A stretch of DNA of 20,053 bases from assembly GCA_043729515.1 (NCBI GenBank), contig JAYTLK010000146.1:1-20053 (forward strand), written 5' to 3'. Every line of letters begins with the position of its first letter. Within the stretch, counting starts at the first letter, position 1. Shown here one piece after another: positions 1-8,565 of the stretch. Below the pieces are notes generated by a model, which saw nothing but the letters and a program-made list of their open reading frames with translations, was not told the DNA's origin and did no database searches. The position numbers were made by a program, and so were the translations under genes. The DNA comes from JANXSS01 sp043729515. Lineage in GTDB: Bacteria > Pseudomonadota > Gammaproteobacteria > Burkholderiales > Burkholderiaceae_D.

Positions 1-23
1 AAAGCTAAATGCTGACAAATTGT

Positions 24-51
24 CGGCCCTGGCCGAGCCGGGCCAGGGCCG
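24..51 (-). terminator. Putative intrinsic terminator after the phosphoesterase gene
   Basis: A perfect 11-bp GC-rich inverted repeat (CGGCCCTGGCC at 24-34, GGCCAGGGCCG at 41-51) with a 6-nt loop lies 20 nt beyond the stop codon of the minus-strand gene that ends at 71. Read on the minus strand the stem is followed by GACAATTTGTC, which has only a short T run, so termination may be weak or the hairpin may mainly protect the 3' end. The sequence left of it (1-23) shows no gene. Confidence 0.5.
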
Positions 52-70
52 CATATGTCAGCCGCCACAT

Positions 71-3055
71 TCAATCGTCAGCGTCCTTGCGCACCGAGAC
101 CGGCCCGCGAATGACCGGATAGGGTGCCTGCCCCATCAAGCCGGTCCACAGCACCTTGTTGAACAAATCAGTAGGCACCTGATCGGCTTGTGAAAAATCG
201 AAGCCGGCTGTGACCTTGGTCCAGTACTGGGCTTCATGTTGCGGCATGACGACCGGCCCGTCGGCGAACCGCAGCGGCGTCGTGCCCTGGGTCAGCTTCA
301 GGCGGGTCGAGCCCAGCACCGTCGAGGCCACGGCTTCATGGTTCCACGCCCTGGACGAGCGCACGTCGAACACGTCGGTCATCGGCCTCTGATAAGCGGT
401 GTTGACGTTCAGGTGCCGCGTGCCGAGGATGTCCTCGATGGTGCGCAATGCGTTCACCTGGCTGAACCGCTTGCTGACGATCGCACCTTTCTTTACGTAG
501 GGGCCGACCACATACGTCGTTGCGCGGTGCGAATCGACATGGTCCGGGCCATCCTGCACATCGTCTTCGGTGATGATGACCAGGGTGTCGGCGGCATAGC
601 GGCTGTGGGCGATCGCTTCGACCAGCCGGCCGACGGCGAGATCGTTGTCGGCCTGCTGTGTCTCCGGCGTGTTGACGCCGGCCAGCGCGGTGCCGAAGTT
701 GCCCATGTGGTCATGGCTGAAGCGGACCAAAGACAGGTTGGGGAGCTGGCCGTTGGCGACGAACTGGTCGAATTCCCGTTTCCATTCGTTGTAGCGCCAC
801 AGGTCCGGATAACTCTGGTCGTATCCGCGGAAATACGTGTCGGTCAGGCGGGCCAGAGACGGCTCCAGCGGCGCTGCCTGCACGATGCCGGAGGCGAAGG
901 GATTCGATACCGGCGCGGCGTCGGTGCCGATGCTGCCGATGTTGTTGACCAGGAAACCGTAGTTGCGCACCGTGCCGCCGGCTTCCAATACCGCGTTGAA
1001 GATGTAGCCTTTCTGGATGCCGAAGGAGGCATCGGTAGAGGCGTGGTTGCCGGTGCCGGTCAGCAGATTTGCCGTGCCGCCGGGCAGGGTTGCAGAGGCG
1101 GTGCTGTAGCTGGTGGTACCGGCCGGTCCGGCGGCAGCGTCGCGCAGCGCGACGCTGTCGAAATTGACCGGGACGCCCCGATTCGTGCCTTCGGAGTCGT
1201 ACGACAGGCCACGGTCGACCCCGGCGTAATTGATCTGCTGGGTGATCGTCTCGGTGTTCGTGACGCGTCCCTGCAGCGCCCAGGACCAGCCATCCATCGA
1301 GCCGTCGCCCGGATCCATGAAGTTGTCGAGGGTGACGAAGTTGCTGGCCAGTCGATGCAGATTGGGCGTGAGCAGTTTGCCGAACTGGGTCAGGCTCGGG
1401 TCACCGTTGGCACCATTGTTCAAGTCGCCCAGGATCTGGTCGTAGGTGCGATTCTCCTTGACGATGTAGACCACATGCTTGATCTGACGGCGCAGGAAAC
1501 GCATCGTCAGCTGATCTCTGAGGGAAGCCTTGTTGCCGTAAAAATTGTTTTCTGCGACTTGCTCGGTCAGGGACTTCAGTTCGGTCTGGCCGGGTACGGG
1601 CGCGCTGACGAGCGATGCGCGTTCGAGCTGGAACTGGTACTGGTTCGATGCCAGCGCTTCGGCAGCGGCGGCTTTGCCGCCAACCATAGTGCCGGTTGGC
1701 GTGATGGCGGCCGTCTGGCTCGACAGATGCTTTGGGTTCGGCCCGGTGGAACTCTTGCCGTTGACAATGTACATCCAGCTGCCATCGGCGCTGAAGGTGA
1801 GGTCATGCGGCTCGTAGGCAGTCGGAATCAGGGCCACCACCGAATTGGCATGTTGTCCGGCCAGGGGAATGACCGCGATGGCATTGGCGCCGGCATTGAC
1901 GGCATAAAGCGTCTGGCCGTCAGGGGATACGGTGACCGTGAAGGTGGCCGCACCGGTCTGGCGGTCGGCCGGCCTGCGCTCGCCCTCCAGTGCCTCCAGG
2001 CCGCGCGCGATGAGCCTGTCCTTGGCATCCTCGTTGTCATCCATGCCGTTCAATACCGAGGCTGGCGCCCGTGCGTCGATCCTGGCCAGGACCGTGTTCG
2101 ACAGCGTGTCGATCACGGCGACCTGGTCGGCATTGTCCTGCGCGACGAACAAGCGCGACTGCGATGCATCGAGCGCCATGCCGAGCGCATTGCCGTCGAG
2201 CTTGATGCGCTTGACCAGGCGTCCGGTTTTCGGCGACGTGATGTCGATGGCGATGACTTCACGGTCACGGTCCGACGACACGTAGGCCAGGCCGTTGCCC
2301 TTGATTGCCACACCGAAGGGATAGGTGCCACCCACTGCGCCGGCGACACCCTCGTTGCCGGCGAAATAAGGACGCAGGTCGTGTTCGAAGCGCACCCTTC
2401 TTGTCGCGGTATCGATGATGCTGATCGAGTCGTTGTAGTTGTTGGCCACGACCAGGGTTTTCCCATCGGCGGAGATCGCCAGGCCGCTGGCATTCGGCTG
2501 CACCTTCAGGCCAATGCCCTTGCCGGCGTGTCCGAGCGCGATGCTGCCGGCGGGCGCCCAGGCACTGGCGCCCCTGGCATAGACATACACCGCATCATCC
2601 TTGCCGCCGGTTGCATACAGCTGCTTGCCATCGGGCGAGAACACCAGTCCGACATGCGCGTTCACTTGTGCCAGCACCTGCCTGAGTACCGGCGTGGCCT
2701 TGTTGGCGCCTGCCACGTCGTAGAGGAAAATGAACTGCGTCGAGGCTGCCGCATCGATCTTTCCGTCTGGCTTGTAGAGTGAATTCTGGCCGGCGCACAG
2801 CACCGCCAGGGTGGTGCCGTCGGGGCTCAACTGCGAGCGCACGGCTTCCCCGGCAACGAAATTCGGATACGCCTTCAAGTTTGGATTCAGGGCCTGCTGC
2901 TCCGATCCGCCCAACAGCAACGGCGTCACGGACTGGCCGGTCGGCAAAAGCGTCGCGGTGGCATCAGGCGGCTTGCCGTGTGCGGTCGATGCGATGAGGG
3001 TGGCTGAAGCGATCAGATGCCGGTAAAGCGGGTTGCGGTGGATAGGCGATTTCAT
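71..3055 (-). CDS. Exported beta-propeller (YncE-like) / phosphoesterase fusion protein
   Basis: This encodes 994 aa. The ATG at 3055 is preferred over a TTG at 3070 because AGGA sits at proper spacing before it and the resulting N-terminus (MKSPIHRN..., hydrophobic LIASATLIAS, then A-H-G) looks like a signal peptide. Residues of about 45-480 carry repeated blades with SPDG/SADG turns (FSPDGKQLYATGG, SADGKTLVVANN, SPDGQTLYAVNAG), typical of YVTN/YncE propellers. Residues of about 525-930 look like the PF04185 phosphoesterase family (phospholipase C / AcpA-like acid phosphatase): KENRTYD with E534-N535 near its start and TEDDVQDGPDHVDSH with E830-D831 later, both expected metal ligands in that family. 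It probably acts in the periplasm or outside the cell on a phosphoester; the substrate is unknown. It is monocistronic here and divergent from the thi operon. Confidence 0.88.
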   Translation of the reverse strand: MKSPIHRNPLYRHLIASATLIASTAHGKPPDATATLLPTGQSVTPLLLGGSEQQALNPNLKAYPNFVAGEAVRSQLSPDGTTLAVLCAGQNSLYKPDGKIDAAASTQFIFLYDVAGANKATPVLRQVLAQVNAHVGLVFSPDGKQLYATGGKDDAVYVYARGASAWAPAGSIALGHAGKGIGLKVQPNASGLAISADGKTLVVANNYNDSISIIDTATRRVRFEHDLRPYFAGNEGVAGAVGGTYPFGVAIKGNGLAYVSSDRDREVIAIDITSPKTGRLVKRIKLDGNALGMALDASQSRLFVAQDNADQVAVIDTLSNTVLARIDARAPASVLNGMDDNEDAKDRLIARGLEALEGERRPADRQTGAATFTVTVSPDGQTLYAVNAGANAIAVIPLAGQHANSVVALIPTAYEPHDLTFSADGSWMYIVNGKSSTGPNPKHLSSQTAAITPTGTMVGGKAAAAEALASNQYQFQLERASLVSAPVPGQTELKSLTEQVAENNFYGNKASLRDQLTMRFLRRQIKHVVYIVKENRTYDQILGDLNNGANGDPSLTQFGKLLTPNLHRLASNFVTLDNFMDPGDGSMDGWSWALQGRVTNTETITQQINYAGVDRGLSYDSEGTNRGVPVNFDSVALRDAAAGPAGTTSYSTASATLPGGTANLLTGTGNHASTDASFGIQKGYIFNAVLEAGGTVRNYGFLVNNIGSIGTDAAPVSNPFASGIVQAAPLEPSLARLTDTYFRGYDQSYPDLWRYNEWKREFDQFVANGQLPNLSLVRFSHDHMGNFGTALAGVNTPETQQADNDLAVGRLVEAIAHSRYAADTLVIITEDDVQDGPDHVDSHRATTYVVGPYVKKGAIVSKRFSQVNALRTIEDILGTRHLNVNTAYQRPMTDVFDVRSSRAWNHEAVASTVLGSTRLKLTQGTTPLRFADGPVVMPQHEAQYWTKVTAGFDFSQADQVPTDLFNKVLWTGLMGQAPYPVIRGPVSVRKDADD

Positions 3056-3284
3056 TTTGGTTCCTGTCAATGGTTGGCGGCGGGCGAAATAACACGCAGC
3101 GCCTCACACTGAATGAAGAAAGCGAATCGCAGCGAGTCCGAGGCATTGACCTTGAAAAGTCCCACAAAATCCATGTCGGTGACCTGGAGCGGCGCCAGTA
3201 GTTTGCCTCGTCATGAACAGGTTGATCACAGCACGTGACCATGACCCGCGTATGACGGATGATCCTGACGCTGGAATTCGAGAG

Positions 3285-3290
3285 TAGAAT
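3285..3290 (+). promoter_or_regulatory. Candidate -10 element for the thi operon
   Basis: TAGAAT matches the sigma-70 -10 consensus at five of six bases and lies about 30 nt before the start of the TPP aptamer, which is where a thi leader promoter is expected. No convincing -35 is seen at 16-18 bp spacing, so this is tentative. The rest of the region 3056-3318 between the two divergent start regions shows no gene. Confidence 0.3.
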
Positions 3291-3318
3291 CGTGCAATCG
3301 CCTGCAGTCCGGGCGAAA

Positions 3319-3438
3319 GCTAGGGGTCCTGGCGATGCGGCGCAGACAAGCGGTTCCGGGTGTCAACCATGTGCGAATGCATCGACGGGTGAGAAATACC
3401 CTTCAACCTGATCTGGATAATGCCAGCGAAGGGAAGCG
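3319..3438 (+). promoter_or_regulatory. TPP riboswitch (THI element) upstream of thiC
   Basis: The conserved THI-box core is present: GGGGT at 3323-3327, TGAGAAATACCC at about 3390-3401, then the near-invariant ACCTGATCTGGATAATGCC and GCGAAGGGAAG up to 3436. Between the first and second blocks is an extended P3 arm, with CGATGC at 3333-3338 able to pair with GCATCG at 3379-3384 and further pairing inside it, so this aptamer is longer than the Escherichia coli thiM/thiC versions. It senses thiamine pyrophosphate and is expected to switch off the downstream thiamine genes when TPP is plentiful. No T run follows it before thiC, which argues for control of translation rather than transcription termination. 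Confidence 0.96.
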
Positions 3439-3441
3439 CTT

Positions 3442-3479
3442 CAAGTCGGCCCGCACCACGTTGCCCTCCCGCCGACTTG
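3442..3479 (+). promoter_or_regulatory. Leader hairpin in the thiC expression platform
   Basis: CAAGTCGGC (3442-3450) and GCCGACTTG (3471-3479) form a perfect 9-bp stem with a 20-nt loop directly after the TPP aptamer. It is not followed by a T run, so it is not an intrinsic terminator. It probably spaces the aptamer from the Shine-Dalgarno hairpin or takes part in the switch. Confidence 0.5.
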
Positions 3480-3485
3480 CCGACA

Positions 3486-3538
3486 TTCCTTCGCAGTCCA
3501 AACACCGGCCCGCCACAGCGGGTCGACATGCGAAGGAA
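3486..3538 (+). promoter_or_regulatory. Shine-Dalgarno-sequestering hairpin of thiC
   Basis: TTCCTTCGCA (3486-3495) is perfectly complementary to TGCGAAGGAA (3529-3538), which contains the thiC ribosome binding site AAGGA; a small inner stem (CCCGC / GCGGG) closes the loop. The same CCTTCGC strand can pair instead with GCGAAGG at 3426-3432, the 3' conserved part of the TPP aptamer. These pairings exclude each other, giving an off state (aptamer folded, ribosome site hidden) and an on state (aptamer 3' end paired, ribosome site free). Confidence 0.7.
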
Positions 3539-3542
3539 CACC

Positions 3543-5467
<1,925 letters not shown>

Positions 5468-5471
<4 letters not shown>

Positions 5472-5680
5472 GCCCGATGATCGAAATCGAACTCAACGGC
5501 GCGCTGCATGTGCTGGCCGGCGAGGCCCACGTGCAGGCGCTGGTGGAATCGCTGGCGCTGACGCAACACAGCCTGGCGGTGGCGGTCAACCGCCAGGTGG
5601 TGCCGCGGGCGCAGTGGCCGCAGCGCAGGTTGCAGCCGCATGACCGGGTGGAAGTGGTGCGCGCCATCGGTGGCGGTTGA
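5468..5680 (+). CDS. thiS: Sulfur carrier protein ThiS
   Basis: This encodes a 70-aa ubiquitin-like sulfur carrier for thiazole synthesis. The protein begins MSPMIEIELNG and ends in A-I-G-G-G, so it has the C-terminal Gly-Gly that is adenylated and converted to thiocarboxylate. The start ATG overlaps the thiC stop as ATGA, implying translational coupling; a second in-frame ATG at 5477 would give 67 aa. ThiS works with ThiG, encoded next. The adenylating enzyme ThiF (or a MoeB-type substitute) is not in the window. Confidence 0.93.
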
Positions 5681-5693
5681 TGCGAACCACGGA

Positions 5694-5726
5694 GCGCCGG
5701 CCCTCACCCAACCCGACAGCCGGCGC
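5694..5726 (+). repeat. Inverted repeat between thiS and thiG
   Basis: GCGCCGGC (5694-5701) and GCCGGCGC (5719-5726) are a perfect 8-bp GC-rich inverted repeat with a 17-nt loop in the only sizeable gap of the operon. No T run follows, so it is not an intrinsic terminator. It could affect mRNA stability or relative expression of thiS and thiG. Confidence 0.5.
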
Positions 5727-5768
5727 ATCCAACTCTTCCTGCCGCTCACGAAAACAAATGCAAACAAA

Positions 5769-6563
5769 ATGACTAGTTCACTTCAAGACACCCCCCTCAC
5801 CATCGCCGGCAAAACCTATCACTCGCGCCTGCTGGTCGGCAGCGGCAAATACCGCGACCTGCAACAGACCCGCGAGGCGACCATTGCCGCCGGCGCCGCC
5901 ATCATCACGGTGGCCATCCGGCGCGTGAACATCGGCCAGGATCCGAACGCGCCGAATTTGCTGGACGCCGTGCCGCCGTCCGAATTCACGATCCTGCCCA
6001 ACACCGCCGGCTGCTACAACGCCGAGGATGCGGTCTACACGCTGCAACTGGCGCGCGAACTCTTGAACGGCCACAAGCTGGTGAAGCTCGAAGTGCTGGG
6101 CGATGAGAAGACCTTGTTCCCGAACATGCCGGAAACCCTGAAAGCTGCCGCCACCCTGGTCAAGGATGGCTTTGACGTCATGGTCTATTGCAGCGACGAT
6201 CCGATCCAGGCGAAGATGCTGGAAGAGATCGGCTGCGTCGCGGTCATGCCGCTGGCTTCTCTGATCGGCTCCGGCATGGGCATCCTGAATCCGTGGAACC
6301 TGTCGTTGATCATCGAGCAGGCCACGGTGCCGGTGCTGGTCGATGCAGGGGTTGGTACGGCCTCGGATGCGGCAATCGCCATGGAACTGGGATGCGATGG
6401 TGTGTTGATGAATACGGCGATCGCCGGTGCGCGCGATCCGGTACTGATGGCGCGGGCGATGCGCCTCGCAGTCGAGGCCGGTCGGGCAGCCTTTCTGGCG
6501 GGACGGATTCCGAAACGCTTCGCGGCCTCGCCGTCGTCGCCGATGGCAGGCCGTGCCATTTGA
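5769..6563 (+). CDS. thiG: Thiazole synthase ThiG
   Basis: ThiG condenses deoxyxylulose phosphate, dehydroglycine and the ThiS thiocarboxylate into the thiazole phosphate. The protein is 264 aa, within the family range, with a TIM-barrel pattern. It shows LLVGSGKY, AIRRVN, LPNTAGCYNAEDAV, KLEVLGDEKTLFPN (K106 is the likely Schiff-base lysine), MPLASLIGSGMGI and VLVDAGVGTASDAA. The ATG at 5769 fits the family N-terminus; an upstream in-frame ATG at 5640 lies inside thiS and adds an unrelated extension. No Shine-Dalgarno is seen before it; instead a four-codon reading frame (ATG at 5758) stops at 5772 overlapping the thiG ATG. Its stop overlaps the thiD start by 11 nt. Confidence 0.97.
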   Translation: MTSSLQDTPLTIAGKTYHSRLLVGSGKYRDLQQTREATIAAGAAIITVAIRRVNIGQDPNAPNLLDAVPPSEFTILPNTAGCYNAEDAVYTLQLARELLNGHKLVKLEVLGDEKTLFPNMPETLKAAATLVKDGFDVMVYCSDDPIQAKMLEEIGCVAVMPLASLIGSGMGILNPWNLSLIIEQATVPVLVDAGVGTASDAAIAMELGCDGVLMNTAIAGARDPVLMARAMRLAVEAGRAAFLAGRIPKRFAASPSSPMAGRAI

Positions 6564-7404
6564 GGCAAACGGCAGCGGTCGGAACGCAGTTTCGCCAACG
6601 CGTGCCTGCGTGTTGGTGTTCGCCGGCCTCGATCCCAGCGGTGGCGCCGGGCTTGCCGCCGATGTTCAGGCAATTGCCGCCGCCGGCGCGCATGCTCTGC
6701 CGGTGGCCACCGTACTGACTGCACAGGATAACAATCGGGTTCGGGCGCTCCATGCAATCGCACCGGAACTGGTGCGCGTTCAGGCCGATGCACTGATCGC
6801 CTCGATTGCGATCGCGGCAGTCAAGATCGGCATCGTCGGTTCGCTGGCCAATGCGCACTGCATCGCGGCCGTGATCACCGAACTGCGCAGTCGGCGGCCT
6901 GATCTGCCGGTGGTGCTGGACCCGGTGCTGGCCAGCGGGCAGGGCGATGCGCTGGCGGCCGATGATCCGCTGGACATCGTCGCCGTGCTGATGCCGTTCG
7001 TCACGCTTCTCACACCGAATCTGCCCGAAGCTGCGATGCTTTGCACGGACACCGGCACGGGCACGGGCGAGGTGGCGCAACAGGCGGCCGCTTTGCTGGC
7101 GCGAGGCGCTTCCCACGTGTTGATCAAGGGTGGCCATGACGCTGGTGAATACGTCGTCAACCGCTGGTTCGCCACCGAGGGCACTCAGCGATCGTGGAAG
7201 ACGCGGCGCCTTGCCGGCAGCTTCCATGGCAGCGGCTGTACCCTGGCGTCGTCGATCGCCGGGCATCTTGCACAGCAGGAACCGATGGAAATCGCAATCG
7301 ATCGCGGACTCGGCTATTGCCAGCAGAGCTTGTCACGGGCATTCGCGATCGGCGCGGGACAATTGATTCCGCAGCGTACCGTGGCATCCGATGAATCGCT
7401 TTAG
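6553..7404 (+). CDS. thiD: Hydroxymethylpyrimidine/phosphomethylpyrimidine kinase ThiD
   Basis: ThiD phosphorylates HMP and HMP-P to HMP-PP for coupling to thiazole. The GTG start at 6553 overlaps the end of thiG by 11 nt and gives 283 aa, slightly longer than the usual 265-270; a later GTG would also be possible. Ribokinase-fold landmarks are clear: AGLDPSGGAGLAADVQA near residues 24-40, TAQDN at the pyrimidine site, VVLDPVLASG, LTPNLPEA, VLIKGGH, and the anion-hole/catalytic loop HGSGCTLAS with C229. The gene sits between thiG and thiE and is probably translationally coupled to thiG. Confidence 0.95.
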   Translation: MPFEANGSGRNAVSPTRACVLVFAGLDPSGGAGLAADVQAIAAAGAHALPVATVLTAQDNNRVRALHAIAPELVRVQADALIASIAIAAVKIGIVGSLANAHCIAAVITELRSRRPDLPVVLDPVLASGQGDALAADDPLDIVAVLMPFVTLLTPNLPEAAMLCTDTGTGTGEVAQQAAALLARGASHVLIKGGHDAGEYVVNRWFATEGTQRSWKTRRLAGSFHGSGCTLASSIAGHLAQQEPMEIAIDRGLGYCQQSLSRAFAIGAGQLIPQRTVASDESL

Positions 7405-7413
7405 AGGAACGAC

Positions 7414-8058
7414 ATGAAGCCAACTGCAACCCTGCGCGGTCTGTACCTCGTCACTCCCGACTGGGATGACACCGCCCGCCTGCTCGATGTCACGCGCGCA
7501 GCCCTCGAAGGTGGCGTGGCGCTGCTGCAGTATCGCCACAAGACTGCATCACCTGAATTACGACGCACGCAGGCCGCTGCGCTGCTTGCGCTGTGCCGCG
7601 AATTCGGTTGCCCGTTCATCGTCAACGATCACGTTGAACTGGCATTGGCACTCGATGCCGATGGCGTGCATGTTGGCGGAACCGATGCGGCGGTGGCGGC
7701 GGTACGTGACCAGGTCGGCCCGGACAAGATTGTCGGCGCTTCCTGTTACGGCGACCTGGCGCTGGCGCAGGCGGCGCATGCGGCAGGTGCGAGTTACGTG
7801 GCCTACGGCGGTTTCTATCCCTCGCGTGTCAAGAAATATCCGGTCACGACCGAGGTCGGCGTCCTGGCGGCATCGCATTCATCCGTGCCGTTGCCGAGCG
7901 TCGTCATCGGTGGCATGACGGTGGAAAATTCCCGGGTGCTGATCGCAGCCGGCGCCGACATGGTTGCCGCCATCAGCAGCGTCTATTCATCGGCAGATGC
8001 AACCGCTGCAGCCGCGGCTTTCACGGCGCTGTACGCTCGGCAGGATCGCGCGGCGTGA
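7414..8058 (+). CDS. thiE: Thiamine-phosphate synthase ThiE
   Basis: ThiE joins HMP-PP and thiazole phosphate to give thiamine phosphate. The protein is 214 aa with a TIM-barrel pattern: LYLVTPD at the start, LLQYRHK for diphosphate binding, FIVNDHVELALALDADGVHVGG, GASCYGD, YVAYGGFYPSRVKKYP, and VVIGGMTVEN with AAISSVYS near the C-terminus binding phosphate. Some positions differ from the E. coli consensus (HVGG for HLGQ, GASCYG for GVSTH), which I recall as usual for betaproteobacterial ThiE. AGAGGA at 7402-7407 is a good ribosome site for the ATG at 7414. The stop overlaps the next gene's GTG start. Confidence 0.95.
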   Translation: MKPTATLRGLYLVTPDWDDTARLLDVTRAALEGGVALLQYRHKTASPELRRTQAAALLALCREFGCPFIVNDHVELALALDADGVHVGGTDAAVAAVRDQVGPDKIVGASCYGDLALAQAAHAAGASYVAYGGFYPSRVKKYPVTTEVGVLAASHSSVPLPSVVIGGMTVENSRVLIAAGADMVAAISSVYSSADATAAAAAFTALYARQDRAA

Positions 8059-8558
8059 GCCTGCCGTTCCATATCCGGCAAGACGACCTGACCGGCGCGC
8101 AGGTACAGGCCTTGCTCGGTGAGCACTTGCGTGACATGGCCCTGCATTCACCGGCAGACAGCGTCCATGCGCTTGATCTGTCCGGCCTGCGCAAGCCGGA
8201 CATTCGCTTATGGACGATTTGGCAGGGCCTGACCCCGGACGGGGCGATCGACGGTTCGCATGACGCAGTCCTGCTCGGATGCGGCGCGTTGAAGGCGTTG
8301 TCGACCACGCACGGGGAAGTCAAATCCATGCGCACCGCGCTGGCGCATCGGCGCCAGGGTGTGGCGCAAGCGATGGTGACGCATATCCTTGCACAAGCGC
8401 GTCATCAGGGTTTTCAGCGGCTGAGCCTGGAAACCGGTTCCGCTTCTGCCTTCAGGCCGGCACATGCACTGTACGCGGCGGCAGGATTCGAATTTTGCGG
8501 CCCGTTCGAAGGCTATGTTGCCGACCCACACAGCGTGTTCATGACGATCGTGCTCTGA
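8055..8558 (+). CDS. GNAT family N-acetyltransferase at the end of the thi operon
   Basis: A 167-aa protein with the GNAT fold: LLGCGALKAL (beta strand 4), GEVKSMRTALAHRRQGVAQAMVTHIL with the acetyl-CoA pyrophosphate loop R/Q-x-x-G-x-A seen as RRQGVA at residues 99-104, LSLETGSASAF, and HALYAAAGFEFCGPF. The latter blocks resemble YsnE/PA3270-type acetyltransferases. The acceptor substrate is unknown; small amines or amino acids are typical for the superfamily. The GTG start overlaps the thiE stop (GTGA), so it is co-translated with the thiamine genes and falls under the TPP riboswitch if no internal promoter exists. No direct thiamine role is established by sequence. Its stop lies 7 bp from the stop of the convergent gene. 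Confidence 0.85.
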   Translation: MSLPFHIRQDDLTGAQVQALLGEHLRDMALHSPADSVHALDLSGLRKPDIRLWTIWQGLTPDGAIDGSHDAVLLGCGALKALSTTHGEVKSMRTALAHRRQGVAQAMVTHILAQARHQGFQRLSLETGSASAFRPAHALYAAAGFEFCGPFEGYVADPHSVFMTIVL

Positions 8559-8565
8559 CACCGTC

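Noticed and set aside
236..2782. Long plus-strand open frame opposite the phosphoesterase gene
   Set aside because: It is antisense to a gene with clear domains, its protein has no recognisable motif and is Arg/Gly/Val rich as expected from a high-GC mirror frame.
3056..3110. PHO box upstream of the phosphoesterase gene
   Set aside because: Only one CTGTCA half-site is present near 3064-3069; no second copy at the required 11-bp spacing.
7414..8058. Unusual ThiE motif residues as a sign of altered function
   Set aside because: The variants (HVGG, GASCYG, YGGFYPS) are consistent with what I recall of betaproteobacterial ThiE and the operon context is fully thiamine.
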